From positions 1-64,000 of the forward strand of contig UQHQ01000002.1 of the NCBI GenBank assembly GCA_900540945.1: DNA of 64,000 nt, read 5' to 3'. The position numbers and the translations under genes were made by a program. The DNA comes from an uncultured Collinsella sp. Lineage in GTDB: Bacteria > Actinomycetota > Coriobacteriia > Coriobacteriales > Coriobacteriaceae. The notes beneath the pieces were generated by a model. It was not told where the DNA came from. It made no database searches and saw only the letters and a list, made by a program, of their open reading frames with translations. Positions 48,121 to 56,810 of the stretch are shown here, piece by piece. The first letter of the stretch is position 1. Each line of letters opens with the position of its first letter.

Positions 48121-48840
48121 CTATGCCAACGTTACGTTGTGCAACTCAAAGCGGTCGCCAACGTTGCGCGAGACCGAATACTCAAAGGCGGCGCCGCTGT
48201 CCAAAAAGCCAATCTGGGTGAGCTCGAGCAGGGGAGAGCCAGGCTTGGTGTCCAAGCGCTCGGCTTCTTCCTCGGTTGCTGCCACGGCGCGAATGGTACG
48301 GTGGAAGCTCGAAATCTTCAGCCCACATTGCTCGCGGATGAAGTGGTAGACCGATCCGTACAGGTCCTTCTTTTTAAGGCCTGGAATCAGCTCGAGGGGC
48401 ATGTAGGTGTACTCGATAACGATGGGCTTCTCATCGGCCTGACGCACGCGCACGATGTGATAGGCAAAGTCATCCTCGGCAATTCCCAGCTGGGCTGCGA
48501 TGTCCGCTGGTGGATTAACAATCGAGAAATCGTAGACCACCGAGGTCACCTTCTCCCCGCGGTGCTCATACGAAAAGCCCTGGGCACGGTCGTTTTTGCC
48601 CTGGAAAAACGCCTGACCGGGAAGTCCCGCCGTGTCCTTAACGTAGGTACCCGATCCGCGTCGGCTGGTAATAAGACCTTCCTCGGTGATTTGCTCGATA
48701 GCTCGTTTGACGGTGATTTTGGAAACGCTATAGAGCTCGCAGAACTCAACGACGGTGGGAAGCTTGTCGCCCGGTTTAAGAGTGCCATCCTCGATGCTTC
48801 GACGAATATCTGCAGCTATTGCCTCGTATTTGGGAATCAT
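48121..48840 (-). CDS. GntR-family regulator with UTRA domain
   Basis: A 239-residue HutC/FarR-type regulator. The winged-helix domain (1-70) reads IPKYEAIAADIRRSIEDGTL, then DKLPTVVEFCELYSVSKITV and LITSRRGSGTYVK. The UTRA ligand domain (85-239) ends ISRNVGDRFELHNVTLA. Such regulators usually sense sugar phosphates. It is divergent from the beta-glucoside genes (bgl, PTS), which makes it their likely regulator, responding to a phosphorylated beta-glucoside; this is inferred from position. ATG 48840 has AAAGGAGG, an ideal site; the frame extends a further 11 codons. manA lies downstream. Confidence 0.9.
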   Translation of the reverse strand: MIPKYEAIAADIRRSIEDGTLKPGDKLPTVVEFCELYSVSKITVKRAIEQITEEGLITSRRGSGTYVKDTAGLPGQAFFQGKNDRAQGFSYEHRGEKVTSVVYDFSIVNPPADIAAQLGIAEDDFAYHIVRVRQADEKPIVIEYTYMPLELIPGLKKKDLYGSVYHFIREQCGLKISSFHRTIRAVAATEEEAERLDTKPGSPLLELTQIGFLDSGAAFEYSVSRNVGDRFELHNVTLA

Positions 48841-49143
48841 TGAACCTCCTTTCCGACATATATCAATACGCAAGTAAGTATAACCCTTAACAAGGCACCC
48901 ATATAACCTTTATCTAAGAAGCTCGAGAAAGAAAAAAGAAAAAGACGCGTTACTTTTAGAATTAGAGCGCTATAGTTTAAGCAACGAACGGAATCTTTCC
49001 GCAGAACAGGATCGACCGTTTGGGGACGGTTTTGTTTTGGCGGGTTGGATATCGGTATGACCGGTGCGCGCCCGCGCCGGATAACCTGCCAAAGCAAACC
49101 CGTCTCCAACCGGAAGCTCTAGAACACGAAAGCGAGGACTTTG
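48841..49143. promoter_or_regulatory. Divergent control region of gntR-manA and the beta-glucoside operon
   Basis: The 303 bp hold a TATAGT -10 candidate for the beta-glucoside operon (48971-48976), an ATACG...AAGTAT-type inverted pair near 48867-48882 that could bind GntR, and a large leader hairpin at 49021-49107. Operator identity is unproven. Confidence 0.5.
49021..49107 (+). promoter_or_regulatory. Leader hairpin before the 6-phospho-beta-glucosidase gene
   Basis: GGGGACGGTTTTGTTTTGGC with GGGTT pairs with AACCTGCCAAAGCAAACCCG followed by TCTCC; the loop side contains a further CCGGTGCGC/GCGCCGG stem. It lies 37 bp before the start codon and could act on transcription or translation. 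Its arms belong to the CCTGCCAAAA dispersed family seen at 8794 and 52963. Confidence 0.55.
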
Positions 49144-50544
49144 ATGGCACAGTATCAGCTGCCCAACGACTTCTTCTTTGGCGCTGCTATGTCCGGCCCG
49201 CAGACTGAGGGTCAGTGGAACCAGGGCGGCAAGCTCGAGAACCTGTGGGACACCTGGTCCATCCAGGATCTGGGCTCGTTCTACAACTGCGTTGGCTCTT
49301 ACGCCGGCAATGACTTTATGGCCAAGTACCAGGAAGACCTTCGCATTTTGAAGGACTTGGGTCTGGATACCTATCGCACTTCCATCCAGTGGAGCCGTCT
49401 GCTCGATGCCGACGGCAACCTCAACGAGGAAGGTGCCGCGTGGTATCACGAGTTGTTCCGCGCCTCTCGCGAAGCCGGCTTGGAGCCGTTTGTCAACTTG
49501 TACCACTTTGACATGCCCACCTACCTCTTTAACCGTGGCGGCTGGGAGAGCCGTGAGGTTGTCGAGGCTTACGCACATTACGCCGACGTCGCCTTCCACG
49601 AGTTTGGCCAGGAGATTAAGTACTGGTTCACCTTTAACGAGCCCATCGTCGAGCCCGAGCAGCGCTATCAGGAGGGCGTGTGGTTCCCGCAGCTCCACGA
49701 CTTCAACCGCGCCCGCACCGTGCAGTATCACATCTCGCTGGCGCACGCGCTGGCCGTGGCCAACTATCGTCGCGCCTATGACGAGGGCGCTATTCGCGCC
49801 GATGCCAAGATCGGCATGATCAACTGCTTTACCCCGGTCTACACCAAGGAGAACCCCAGCGAGGCGGACCTCGAGGCCGTGCGCATGACCAGCGGCATCA
49901 ACAACCGCTGGTGGCTCGACCTCATCACCAAGGGCGAGCTTCCTGCCGACGTGCTCGACAGCCTGGCCGAGGGCGGCGTTAAGCTCCCGTTCCGCGCCGG
50001 CGACCAAGAGATCCTCAAGCAGGGTGTTGTCGACTGGCTAGGCTGCAACTACTACCACCCCACGCGTGTTCAGGCGCCGGCGAGCAAGGTCGACCAGTAC
50101 GGCCTGCCGCACTTTGCCGACGAGTACGTATGGCCCGACGCCGTTATGAACGAGAGCCGCGGCTGGGAGATCTACCCGCAGGGCCTCTACGACTTTGGCA
50201 TGGACTGCGCTAAGAACTACCCCGATCTTGAGTGGTTCGTTTCCGAGAACGGCATCGGCATCATGGACGAATACAAGAACCGTGACGCCGAAGGAACCAT
50301 CCAGGATGACTACCGCGTCGACTTTGTACGTCAGCACCTGGAGTGGGTGGCCAAGGCCATCGACGAGGGCGCCAAGTGCCGCGGATACCATTATTGGGCC
50401 GTCATCGATAACTGGTCTTGGGCCAATGCCTTTAAGAATCGCTATGGCTTTGTCGAGGTCGATCTGATGGATGGCTATAAGCGCCGTCTTAAGAAGTCGG
50501 CGGCCTGGCTCAAACAGGTCGCCACGACCCACGTGGTTGATTAG
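49144..50544 (+). CDS. bglA: 6-phospho-beta-glucosidase, GH1 family
   Basis: A 466-residue glycoside hydrolase family 1 enzyme. The acid/base Glu lies in WFTFNEPIVEPEQRYQEG (near residue 166), and the nucleophile Glu in WFVSENGIGIMDEY (near 367). SIQWSRLL and YHFDMPTYL mark the barrel and FKNRYGFVEVDLMDGYKR closes it. The genes behind it encode a beta-glucoside PTS, so its substrates should be 6-phospho-beta-glucosides such as cellobiose-6-phosphate, giving glucose-6-phosphate and a sugar. Phospho-substrate preference is inferred from context. The ATG at 49144 was chosen; a TTG lies one codon upstream. A leader hairpin lies ahead. Confidence 0.92.
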   Translation: MAQYQLPNDFFFGAAMSGPQTEGQWNQGGKLENLWDTWSIQDLGSFYNCVGSYAGNDFMAKYQEDLRILKDLGLDTYRTSIQWSRLLDADGNLNEEGAAWYHELFRASREAGLEPFVNLYHFDMPTYLFNRGGWESREVVEAYAHYADVAFHEFGQEIKYWFTFNEPIVEPEQRYQEGVWFPQLHDFNRARTVQYHISLAHALAVANYRRAYDEGAIRADAKIGMINCFTPVYTKENPSEADLEAVRMTSGINNRWWLDLITKGELPADVLDSLAEGGVKLPFRAGDQEILKQGVVDWLGCNYYHPTRVQAPASKVDQYGLPHFADEYVWPDAVMNESRGWEIYPQGLYDFGMDCAKNYPDLEWFVSENGIGIMDEYKNRDAEGTIQDDYRVDFVRQHLEWVAKAIDEGAKCRGYHYWAVIDNWSWANAFKNRYGFVEVDLMDGYKRRLKKSAAWLKQVATTHVVD

Positions 50545-50663
50545 CGACCGGACGAACGTCCAGACCGCGCGCCGCCGCGCGCAACACATGGCACATCTGG
50601 TGGCAGAGGGCGACAGACCACCGTGCGCATAGGAAAGGCCGGATTTGAAAGTTAGGAGCAATC

Positions 50664-52007
50664 ATGGCCAGTGACAACGGAAAGAGCTTCCTCGACAAGT
50701 TTGCCGAGGTCTCTGCGAAGGTGGGAAACCAGGTTCACCTGCGTTCCCTGCGTGACGCCTTCGCGACCATCACGCCGCTCTATATCCTTGCGGGTATCGC
50801 GGTTCTTATTAACAACGTCGTGTTCCCTCTGTTCCCGCTCGATGCGGCGGGCCTTGCCAACCTTCAGACGTGGGGTTCGGCGATTACGCTGGGCACCCTC
50901 AACGTCTCTGCCATTATCTTGGCCGGATTGATTGGCTACAGCCTCGCTAAGAACAAGCGCTTCGATAATCCGCTTGCTTGCATGGTCGTCGCTATCTCTG
51001 CCTTCGTCATCATGATGCCGCAGCAGATCACCGCCACGCTTGCCGCCACGAGCCCACTGCTCACCGACAAGATCACCTCCGCCGAGGTCACGGGCGCCCT
51101 TTCGACTGCCAACACCGGCACCAACGGTCTGTTCTCGGCTATTATCATCGCCCTGCTTTCCGTCTCGCTCTTCATCAAGATTTCTGGCGTCGAGAAGCTC
51201 AAGGTTAAGCTGGGCGAGGGCGTGCCTCCCGCGGTCTCCAACTCCTTCAACGTCATGATTCCGATGCTGCTTAACCTCGCGGTCTTCGCTCTTGCCGCAG
51301 CCCTGCTCGCCGTGTGCGCCGGCACCGATCTGTGCACCATCATCTCCACGTGCATCTCCAACCCGCTCAAGAGCATCATGAACGCTGGTCCGTGGGCTGT
51401 TATCCTCATCTACACCCTTGCTAACCTGCTGTTCTGCGTCGGTATTCACCAGTCCACCATCTCTGGCGCTACCGTCGAGCCGATCCTGACCATGCTCATC
51501 GTCGACAACATGGCTACCTTTGCCGCCGGTGGCACCATCCAGCCCGATCACTACATGAACATGCAGATCGTTAACAGCTTCGCCCTCATCGGCGGCTCGG
51601 GCTGCACCCTCATGCTCCTGCTCGACACGCTCCTGTTCTCCAAAAACAAGGCTTCCGAGACCGTTTCCAAGATGGCTATCCTGCCTGGTCTGTTCAACAT
51701 CAACGAGCCGGTTATCTACGGTTACCCCATCGTGTACAACCTGCCGCTCATGATCCCGTTTGTCCTCCTTCCCGACCTGTTCATCGGCATCACCTATGGC
51801 CTTACCTGCGCAGGCATCATCAGCCCCTGCATCGCCCAGGTGCCCTGGACCATGCCTCCCGTCATCAATGCCCTGCTCGCTACGGGCTTTGACTGGCGCG
51901 CTGGCGTGTGGCAGGCTATCGAGATTGTCATTGGCATGGCCGTCTACCTGCCCTTTATGAAGATTTCCGAGAAGGCAATCGCCAAGCAGGAGGCTCTCGC
52001 CGAGTAG
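50664..52007 (+). CDS. celB: PTS lactose/cellobiose-type IIC permease
   Basis: A 447-residue membrane permease with about ten hydrophobic segments. It matches the cellobiose/lactose IIC family: LRDAFATITPLYILAGIAVL near residue 35, FNINEPVIYGYPIVYNLPLM (near 340) with the conserved Asn-Glu-Pro sugar site, and AQVPWTMPPVINALLATG. With IIB and IIA it would bring a beta-glucoside in as its phosphate. It lies 119 bp after bglA. A hairpin (52036-52068) separates it from the IIB gene. Confidence 0.93.
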   Translation: MASDNGKSFLDKFAEVSAKVGNQVHLRSLRDAFATITPLYILAGIAVLINNVVFPLFPLDAAGLANLQTWGSAITLGTLNVSAIILAGLIGYSLAKNKRFDNPLACMVVAISAFVIMMPQQITATLAATSPLLTDKITSAEVTGALSTANTGTNGLFSAIIIALLSVSLFIKISGVEKLKVKLGEGVPPAVSNSFNVMIPMLLNLAVFALAAALLAVCAGTDLCTIISTCISNPLKSIMNAGPWAVILIYTLANLLFCVGIHQSTISGATVEPILTMLIVDNMATFAAGGTIQPDHYMNMQIVNSFALIGGSGCTLMLLLDTLLFSKNKASETVSKMAILPGLFNINEPVIYGYPIVYNLPLMIPFVLLPDLFIGITYGLTCAGIISPCIAQVPWTMPPVINALLATGFDWRAGVWQAIEIVIGMAVYLPFMKISEKAIAKQEALAE

Positions 52008-52035
52008 AACGCCTAACGTTCGTCCCTTTCACCTT

Positions 52036-52068
52036 TGCGGGCGCCGGTACGCGGCGCCGGTGCCCGCA
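52036..52068 (+). other. Intercistronic hairpin between IIC and IIB genes
   Basis: TGCGGGC-GCCGG pairs with CCGG-TGCCCGCA. With no T tract, it looks like an mRNA stability or attenuation element within the operon. Confidence 0.55.
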
Positions 52069-52168
52069 GCTCTCTCCCTTGTGTAAAGATGCAGGGGGGT
52101 GGGCACAATAGCCGCAAGGAATAAAACCAGTTGTCGTCTGCGCGCCGCGCAGTTATAAGGAGGAAACC

Positions 52169-52471
52169 ATGAAGAAGATCATGCTCTGCTGCAATGCCGG
52201 TATGTCCACGAGCCTGCTGGTCCAGAAGATGCAGGCCGAGGTTGCAAACCGTGGTCTGGATATTGAGGTCGAGGCTCGTCCCATGAACGAGGCCCACGAT
52301 CACCTGGACGAGTGCGACATGTTGCTGCTTGGTCCGCAGATCGGCTACACCAAGGGCGATTTTGAGAAGGAGGCCGCCGGTCGTTTTCCGGTCGAGGTCA
52401 TCAACATGGTCGACTACGGCCGCATGAACGCTGCCGGCATCATCGACCACTGCGTCAGCGTGATGGGCTAG
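52169..52471 (+). CDS. celA: PTS cellobiose-type IIB
   Basis: A 100-residue IIB of the lactose/cellobiose family. The phosphocysteine is in MLCCNAGMSTSLLVQKM (Cys near residue 8); LLLGPQIGYTKGDFE is typical of this fold. It receives phosphate from IIA and hands it to the sugar at IIC. AAGGAGGAAA precedes the ATG. The IIA frame begins immediately after its stop. Confidence 0.95.
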   Translation: MKKIMLCCNAGMSTSLLVQKMQAEVANRGLDIEVEARPMNEAHDHLDECDMLLLGPQIGYTKGDFEKEAAGRFPVEVINMVDYGRMNAAGIIDHCVSVMG

Positions 52472-52480
52472 GTGCTCTGC

Positions 52481-52813
52481 ATGGAGGATATGAACGAACT
52501 GCAGATGACCTGCTTTGAGATCATCAGCTACGTCGGTACCGCCAAGAGCATGTACATCAATGCCGTGCAAAAGGCCAAGGAGGGCGATTTTGACGCCGCC
52601 GAGGAGCTTATCAAGCAGGGCGACGAGGCCTATAACGGTGGCCACGATGTTCACATGGGGCTTCTGAAGAAGGAGGCCAACGGCGAACGTAACGGCGAGG
52701 CCCCGTTGATTTTGCTGCATGCCGAGGACCAGATGGCCGGCACCGAGACCATGCGCGTCATGGCGACGGAGCTCATCGAGGTTCACAAGCAGCTGCAGAC
52801 ACTTCAGGCCTAG
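52481..52813 (+). CDS. PTS lactose/cellobiose-type IIA
   Basis: A 110-residue helical IIA protein: ELQMTCFEIISYVGTAKSMY, then AYNGGHDVHMGLLKKEANGE, then the phospho-histidine region LILLHAEDQMAGTETMRVMA with the active-site His near residue 79, and the final EVHKQLQTL. It accepts phosphate from HPr. The start is uncertain: GTG 52472 abuts the IIB stop, while ATG 52481 or 52490 give more usual beginnings; no clear ribosome binding site decides. A strong terminator follows. Confidence 0.92.
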   Translation: MEDMNELQMTCFEIISYVGTAKSMYINAVQKAKEGDFDAAEELIKQGDEAYNGGHDVHMGLLKKEANGERNGEAPLILLHAEDQMAGTETMRVMATELIEVHKQLQTLQA

Positions 52814-52871
52814 TCGGCGTTATCGCCGCGACGGACCGTGCGGTCCAACAGACAACATAGTCCCTTTGACG

Positions 52872-52909
52872 GGCGCCGGGAGCCTCCGCCTCCCGGCGCC
52901 TTTATTTTT
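52872..52909 (+). terminator. Terminator after the PTS IIA gene
   Basis: GGCGCCGGGA pairs with TCCCGGCGCC around a nine-base loop, followed by TTTATTTTT. Confidence 0.85.
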
Positions 52910-52962
52910 GGGGATGGTCTTGCGCGGCCTGTTGGGCAGCCAATTGCGTTACCCCAGATAAA

Positions 52963-53001
52963 ACCTGCCAAAACAAACCTGTCCCTTTTTGGTAGGTTTT
53001 T
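52963..53001. repeat. Dispersed CCTGCCAAAAC / GGGACAGG motif
   Basis: ACCTGCCAAAACAAACCTGT with CCCTTTTTGGTAGGTTTTT; the outer arms can fold back. It is the same word family as 8794-8817 (inverted) and 49021-49107. Located before the glucokinase gene. Confidence 0.6.
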
Positions 53002-53054
53002 GCCTTGAGAGCGGTACCATACAGGCAATGTTTAAACGAGAAAGGTGGGCTCCC

Positions 53055-54008
53055 ATGGAACCTAAGCAGTACTACATCGGCATCGACGTCGGCGGCACTT
53101 CGGTTAAGGAGGGCCTGTTCGACGAGGACGGCAACCTGCTTGCCAAGGCCAGCGTGCCCACGCCTCCTATCGTTGACGCCGCGGGCTTTGCCGCGGTGAC
53201 CGAGGCTATCGACCAGGTGGTCGCCAAGGCACAGATTCCGCGTGCCTTTGTGGCGGGCATTGGCCTGGCCGTTCCGTGTCCCATCCCGGCGTCGGGCGAT
53301 GCCAAGGTCAAGGCCAACATTGCCATTAACCTGCCCGAGCTGAGGGTCGCCATTCAGAAGCACTGCCCCGATGCGGTCGTTAAGTATGAGAACGATGCCA
53401 ACGCCGCTGCCATGGGCGAGGCCTGGCTCGGTTCTGCCAAGGGCGTGCAGAACGTGGTGATGGTCACCATCGGTACCGGCGTGGGCGGCGGCGTTATCGT
53501 TAACGGCGACGTGGTATCGGGCGTTGTGGGCGCCGGCGGCGAGATTGGCCACATGTGCCTGAACCCGGCCGAGGAGCGCACCTGCGGCTGTGGCGGCCAT
53601 GGCCATCTGGAGCAGTATTCCAGCGCCACCGGCGTGGTGAGCAACTACCTTGCCGAGTGCAAGAAGGCGGGCGTCGAGCCCATTGAGCTCACCGGCCCCT
53701 CCGATTCCAAGGACGTGTTCCAGGCCTGCCGCGAGGGCGACGAGCTCGCGCTGGCCGCAGCCGACACCATGGCCGACTACCTTGGCCGCGCCCTGGCGCT
53801 TATCGCCAACGTGGTCGACCCCGAGATGTTCCTGATCGGTGGCGGCGCGTCCGCTTCGGCCGATGTTTATCTCGACAAGGTTCGCGAGCACTTTAAGCAG
53901 TACGCGCTCTCTGCCTCGCGCGAGACGCCCATTAAGGTCGCTTCGCTCGGAAACGACGCCGGCATCATCGGTGCCGCCTACGTAGCCCTGCGCGCCGCCG
54001 GTAAATAG
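53055..54008 (+). CDS. glk: ROK-family glucokinase
   Basis: A 317-residue ROK sugar kinase. The N-terminal phosphate loop is IGIDVGGTSVKEGLFDEDG; ENDANAAAMGEAW holds the sugar-binding/catalytic Asp; IGTGVGGGVIVNG and AGGEIGHM follow; and the ROK zinc site is CGCGGHGHLEQY. It would phosphorylate the free glucose released by the 6-phospho-beta-glucosidase encoded upstream, completing use of the disaccharide. It is separated from the PTS genes by a terminator, so it may have its own promoter. ATG 53055 has GAAAGG upstream; the frame is open to 52989. Confidence 0.92.
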   Translation: MEPKQYYIGIDVGGTSVKEGLFDEDGNLLAKASVPTPPIVDAAGFAAVTEAIDQVVAKAQIPRAFVAGIGLAVPCPIPASGDAKVKANIAINLPELRVAIQKHCPDAVVKYENDANAAAMGEAWLGSAKGVQNVVMVTIGTGVGGGVIVNGDVVSGVVGAGGEIGHMCLNPAEERTCGCGGHGHLEQYSSATGVVSNYLAECKKAGVEPIELTGPSDSKDVFQACREGDELALAAADTMADYLGRALALIANVVDPEMFLIGGGASASADVYLDKVREHFKQYALSASRETPIKVASLGNDAGIIGAAYVALRAAGK

Positions 54009-54011
54009 CTG

Positions 54012-54041
54012 GTGCAAGGGGGTCAGGTTACTTTGCACCAA
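54012..54041 (+). other. Hairpin between glk and ppaC
   Basis: TGGTGCAA pairs with TTGCACCA around GGGGGTCAGGTTACT. The core GGGTCAGGTT recurs, inverted, near 43775. No T tract. Confidence 0.45.
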
Positions 54042-54174
54042 CACGGTGCAAAAGGGACAGTCTTGGCCCCCATGCCTGCCCCAAAATATGCCGTGACCCT
54101 TCCGTCTGCGAAGGCTCGGCATCGGCGTGCTACCATAGCTACGTCCAAGTACACATATCAAGTGGAGGATATCC

Positions 54175-55098
54175 ATGGCAAACGTTCTTGTCTTTGGTCA
54201 CCAGAACCCCGATAACGACGCCATCATGAGCGCCGTCGTCCTGTCCCAGCTGCTCAACCAGGTTGAGTATGCCGGCAACACCTACGAGGCCTGCGCCCTT
54301 GGTCAGCTTCCGGCCGAGTCCGCCAAGCTGCTCGCCGACGCCGGCATCGCCGAGCCCCGCGTGATCGAGTCCGTCGAGGCCGGTCAGCTCGTCGTCCTCA
54401 CCGACCACAACGAGTCTGCCCAGTCCGTCGCCGGCCTTAAGGACGCCACTGTCTTTGGCGTTGTCGATCATCACCGCATCGGCGACTTCGAGACCGCCGG
54501 CCCGCTGCACTACATCTGCCTGCCCTGGGGCTCCAGCTGCACCATCGTCACCAAGCTCGCCGGCGTGCTCGGCGTTGAGCTTTCCGACGTCCAGGCTAAG
54601 CTGCTGCTCTCGGCCATGATGACCGACACGCTCATGCTCAAGAGCCCCACCACCACCGATGTCGACCGCGCCGTCGCCGCCAAGCTCGGCGAGCAGGTGG
54701 GCGTCGACCCGGTCAAGTTTGGCATGGAGGTCTTCCTCACCCGTCCGTCCGGCTCCTTTACCGCTGCCGAGATGGTCGGCAACGACATCAAGATGTTCGA
54801 GCCCGCCGGCAAGAAGCTGCTCATCGGCCAGTACGAGACTGTCGACAAGACCCGCGCACTCGGCATGATCGACGAGATTCGCGAGGCCATGCGCGCCTAC
54901 GCTGCCGAGAAGGGCGCTGACGGCATTGTCCTGTGCATCACCGACATCATGGAGGAGGGCTCGCAGGTCCTGCTCGAGGGCGAGACCGAGGCCGCTCAGA
55001 AGGGCCTGGGCATTGCCGACGAGCACGACGGCGTCTGGATGCCGGGCGTCCTCTCCCGTAAGAAGCAGGTCGCTGCCCCCATCATGGCCGCCTGCTAG
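54175..55098 (+). CDS. ppaC: Manganese-dependent inorganic pyrophosphatase (family II)
   Basis: A 307-residue DHH-family pyrophosphatase that hydrolyses pyrophosphate to phosphate, driving biosynthesis. Metal motifs: FGHQNPDNDAIMSA (near residue 6), VVLTDHNES (near 75), VVDHHRIGDFE (near 96, the DHH motif) and MMTDTLMLKSPT (near 148). The C-terminal DHHA2 domain ends with PGVLSRKKQVAAPI, whose SRKKQ is conserved in the family. GTGGAGGA precedes the ATG. A terminator (55119-55157) follows. Confidence 0.96.
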   Translation: MANVLVFGHQNPDNDAIMSAVVLSQLLNQVEYAGNTYEACALGQLPAESAKLLADAGIAEPRVIESVEAGQLVVLTDHNESAQSVAGLKDATVFGVVDHHRIGDFETAGPLHYICLPWGSSCTIVTKLAGVLGVELSDVQAKLLLSAMMTDTLMLKSPTTTDVDRAVAAKLGEQVGVDPVKFGMEVFLTRPSGSFTAAEMVGNDIKMFEPAGKKLLIGQYETVDKTRALGMIDEIREAMRAYAAEKGADGIVLCITDIMEEGSQVLLEGETEAAQKGLGIADEHDGVWMPGVLSRKKQVAAPIMAAC

Positions 55099-55118
55099 GT
55101 TTAGTTCACTAAACGCCA

Positions 55119-55157
55119 CGACCGGATCGCGGACGCCCCGCGCTCCGGTCGTTTTTT
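55119..55157 (+). terminator. Terminator after ppaC
   Basis: CGACCGGA pairs with TCCGGTCG, followed by TTTTTT. Confidence 0.88.
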
Positions 55158-55365
55158 GTGCATGGCGCCGCGTCGTCTCTTGGACAGGCGTGCCCGTGCC
55201 GTTGGGCAAATAATGTTCAACCTGTGGTTCCGCTTTTCGGCCACGCCTGCGTGCTTGTCGTGCAGGGTAGGCTAGATGCAAGCGTAATACGTTAGAGCGC
55301 GGCGCCGCCACTTGGGCGGGCCGTGCTTTTTTAAGACGGGAGCCTTCCCGTGAAAGGAGCCGCCC

Positions 55366-56724
55366 ATGGCAGCACCCGAGCAGCTGTTCAACGTCCGTGA
55401 GCGCAAGCGTTTTGAGCGTCACGACATCTGGGAGCGCATCGCCGAGAACGGCACGATTTCCGCCGCCGTCATGGTCTTCGCCGCCATCGCCGCCGTCATT
55501 TGCGCCAATACCGATGCCTACGAGGCCATCCATCACTTTTTGGAGACCCCGCTGTATGTGGGTCTGGGCAACCTTACGGCCGGTCTCACCGTTGAGCTTT
55601 TCGTCAACGACTTTCTCATGGCGATTTTCTTTTTGTTGGTGGGTATTGAGCTTAAGTACGAGATGACGGTCGGCGAGCTCAAGAATCCGCGTCAGGCCAT
55701 GCTTCCCATGCTGGCGGCCGTGGGTGGCGTCGTCGTTCCCGCCTGCATCTACCTGATCTTTAACCATGCCGGCGCTCACAACGGTTGGGCCATCCCCATG
55801 GCAACCGATATTGCCTTCGCACTGGGCGTGCTGTCGCTTTTGGGCAATCGCGTGCCCAACGGCGTGCGCGTGTTCTTCTCGACGCTCGCCATCGCCGACG
55901 ACCTCATCTCTATCGCCGCCATCGCCATCTTCTACGGTCAGAGCCCCAATCCGTTTTGGTTGGGCGCCGCCGCGCTTGTGACCTGCGCGCTCGTGTGGCT
56001 CAACAAGACGCAGCATTACCGCCTTGCCCCGTATTCGGTACTGGGTTTGCTGTTGTGGTTCTGCATGTTCAAGAGCGGCGTACACGCCACGCTTGCCGGC
56101 GTCATCTTGGCTTTTACCATCCCGGCCAAGTGCGGCGTCAAGCTCGATAGCCTTACCGATTGGTTGGGCGAGTGCCTGCCGTTGCTCGATGACCGCTACG
56201 ATGACGAGGCACACATCCTGGGCCAGCATGACTTTACCGTTTCGACCACTAAGGTCGAGCGCGTCATGCACCGCGTCACCCCGCCGCTCATCCGCATGGA
56301 GCGTCTGATCTCCACGCCGGTCAACTTTGTGATTCTTCCGATCTTTGCGTTCGTGAACGCACAGGTTCGCCTAGTGGGCGTGGACATGAGCACGCTGCTC
56401 ACCGACCCGGTGACGCTCGGCGTGTACTTTGGCATGCTGCTGGGCAAGCCGATCGGCATCTTTGGCATGACGTTCGCCTTGGTCAAGCTCAAGGTCTGCG
56501 AGCTGCCGCACAATGTCAACTGGCACATGATTGCCGGTGTGGGCATTCTGGGCGGCATCGGCTTTACCATGTCGATTCTCATCAGCGGTCTTGCCTTCCC
56601 GACGGCCCAGTTTGAGGTTCTGGCTGCCAAGGCCGCCATCCTTGCCGGTTCGGTCACCGCCGCCGTGCTCGGTATGATCTACATGAGCGTGGTCTGCAAA
56701 CACCCCGCGCCCAAAGACAAGTAA
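55366..56724 (+). CDS. nhaA: Na+/H+ antiporter NhaA
   Basis: A 452-residue antiporter with about 12 membrane helices that expels sodium in exchange for protons. Recognisable: FVNDFLMAIFFLLVGIELK (helix 2), WAIPMATDIAFALGVLSLLG with the ion-binding Asp (helix 5 region, Asp near 147), FFSTLAIADDLISIAAIAIF with the paired Asp-Asp (near 176), and GGIGFTMSILISGLAF near the C-terminus. It has the standard NhaA plan, with a longer central loop near residues 265-300. AAAGGAG precedes the ATG. A terminator follows. Confidence 0.95.
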   Translation: MAAPEQLFNVRERKRFERHDIWERIAENGTISAAVMVFAAIAAVICANTDAYEAIHHFLETPLYVGLGNLTAGLTVELFVNDFLMAIFFLLVGIELKYEMTVGELKNPRQAMLPMLAAVGGVVVPACIYLIFNHAGAHNGWAIPMATDIAFALGVLSLLGNRVPNGVRVFFSTLAIADDLISIAAIAIFYGQSPNPFWLGAAALVTCALVWLNKTQHYRLAPYSVLGLLLWFCMFKSGVHATLAGVILAFTIPAKCGVKLDSLTDWLGECLPLLDDRYDDEAHILGQHDFTVSTTKVERVMHRVTPPLIRMERLISTPVNFVILPIFAFVNAQVRLVGVDMSTLLTDPVTLGVYFGMLLGKPIGIFGMTFALVKLKVCELPHNVNWHMIAGVGILGGIGFTMSILISGLAFPTAQFEVLAAKAAILAGSVTAAVLGMIYMSVVCKHPAPKDK

Positions 56725-56741
56725 AAGCATATACAAGTTTG

Positions 56742-56780
56742 AAAACGCCGCCTGTGGACACCATCACAAGCGGCGTTTTA
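56742..56780. terminator. Bidirectional terminator after nhaA
   Basis: AAAACGCCGC pairs with GCGGCGTTTT; further pairing CTTGTG-like inside. It lies between convergent nhaA and a small gene. Confidence 0.75.
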
Positions 56781-56809
56781 GTCAATGGGGACGTTCTTAA
56801 ATGACTAGG
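56781..56809. repeat. Dispersed GGGGACGTTCTTAAATGACTAG motif
   Basis: GTCAATGGGGACGTTCTTAA then ATGACTAGG. It ends just before the stop of the small convergent gene, as the copy at 12203-12221 does for the histidinol phosphatase. Confidence 0.7.
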
Positions 56810-56810
56810 C

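Noticed and set aside
54139..56271. Very long minus-strand open frame (about 710 codons) opposite ppaC and nhaA
   Set aside because: It lies opposite two clear genes, has a repetitive Gly/Asp/Leu-rich composition typical of high-G+C antisense frames, and shows no motif.
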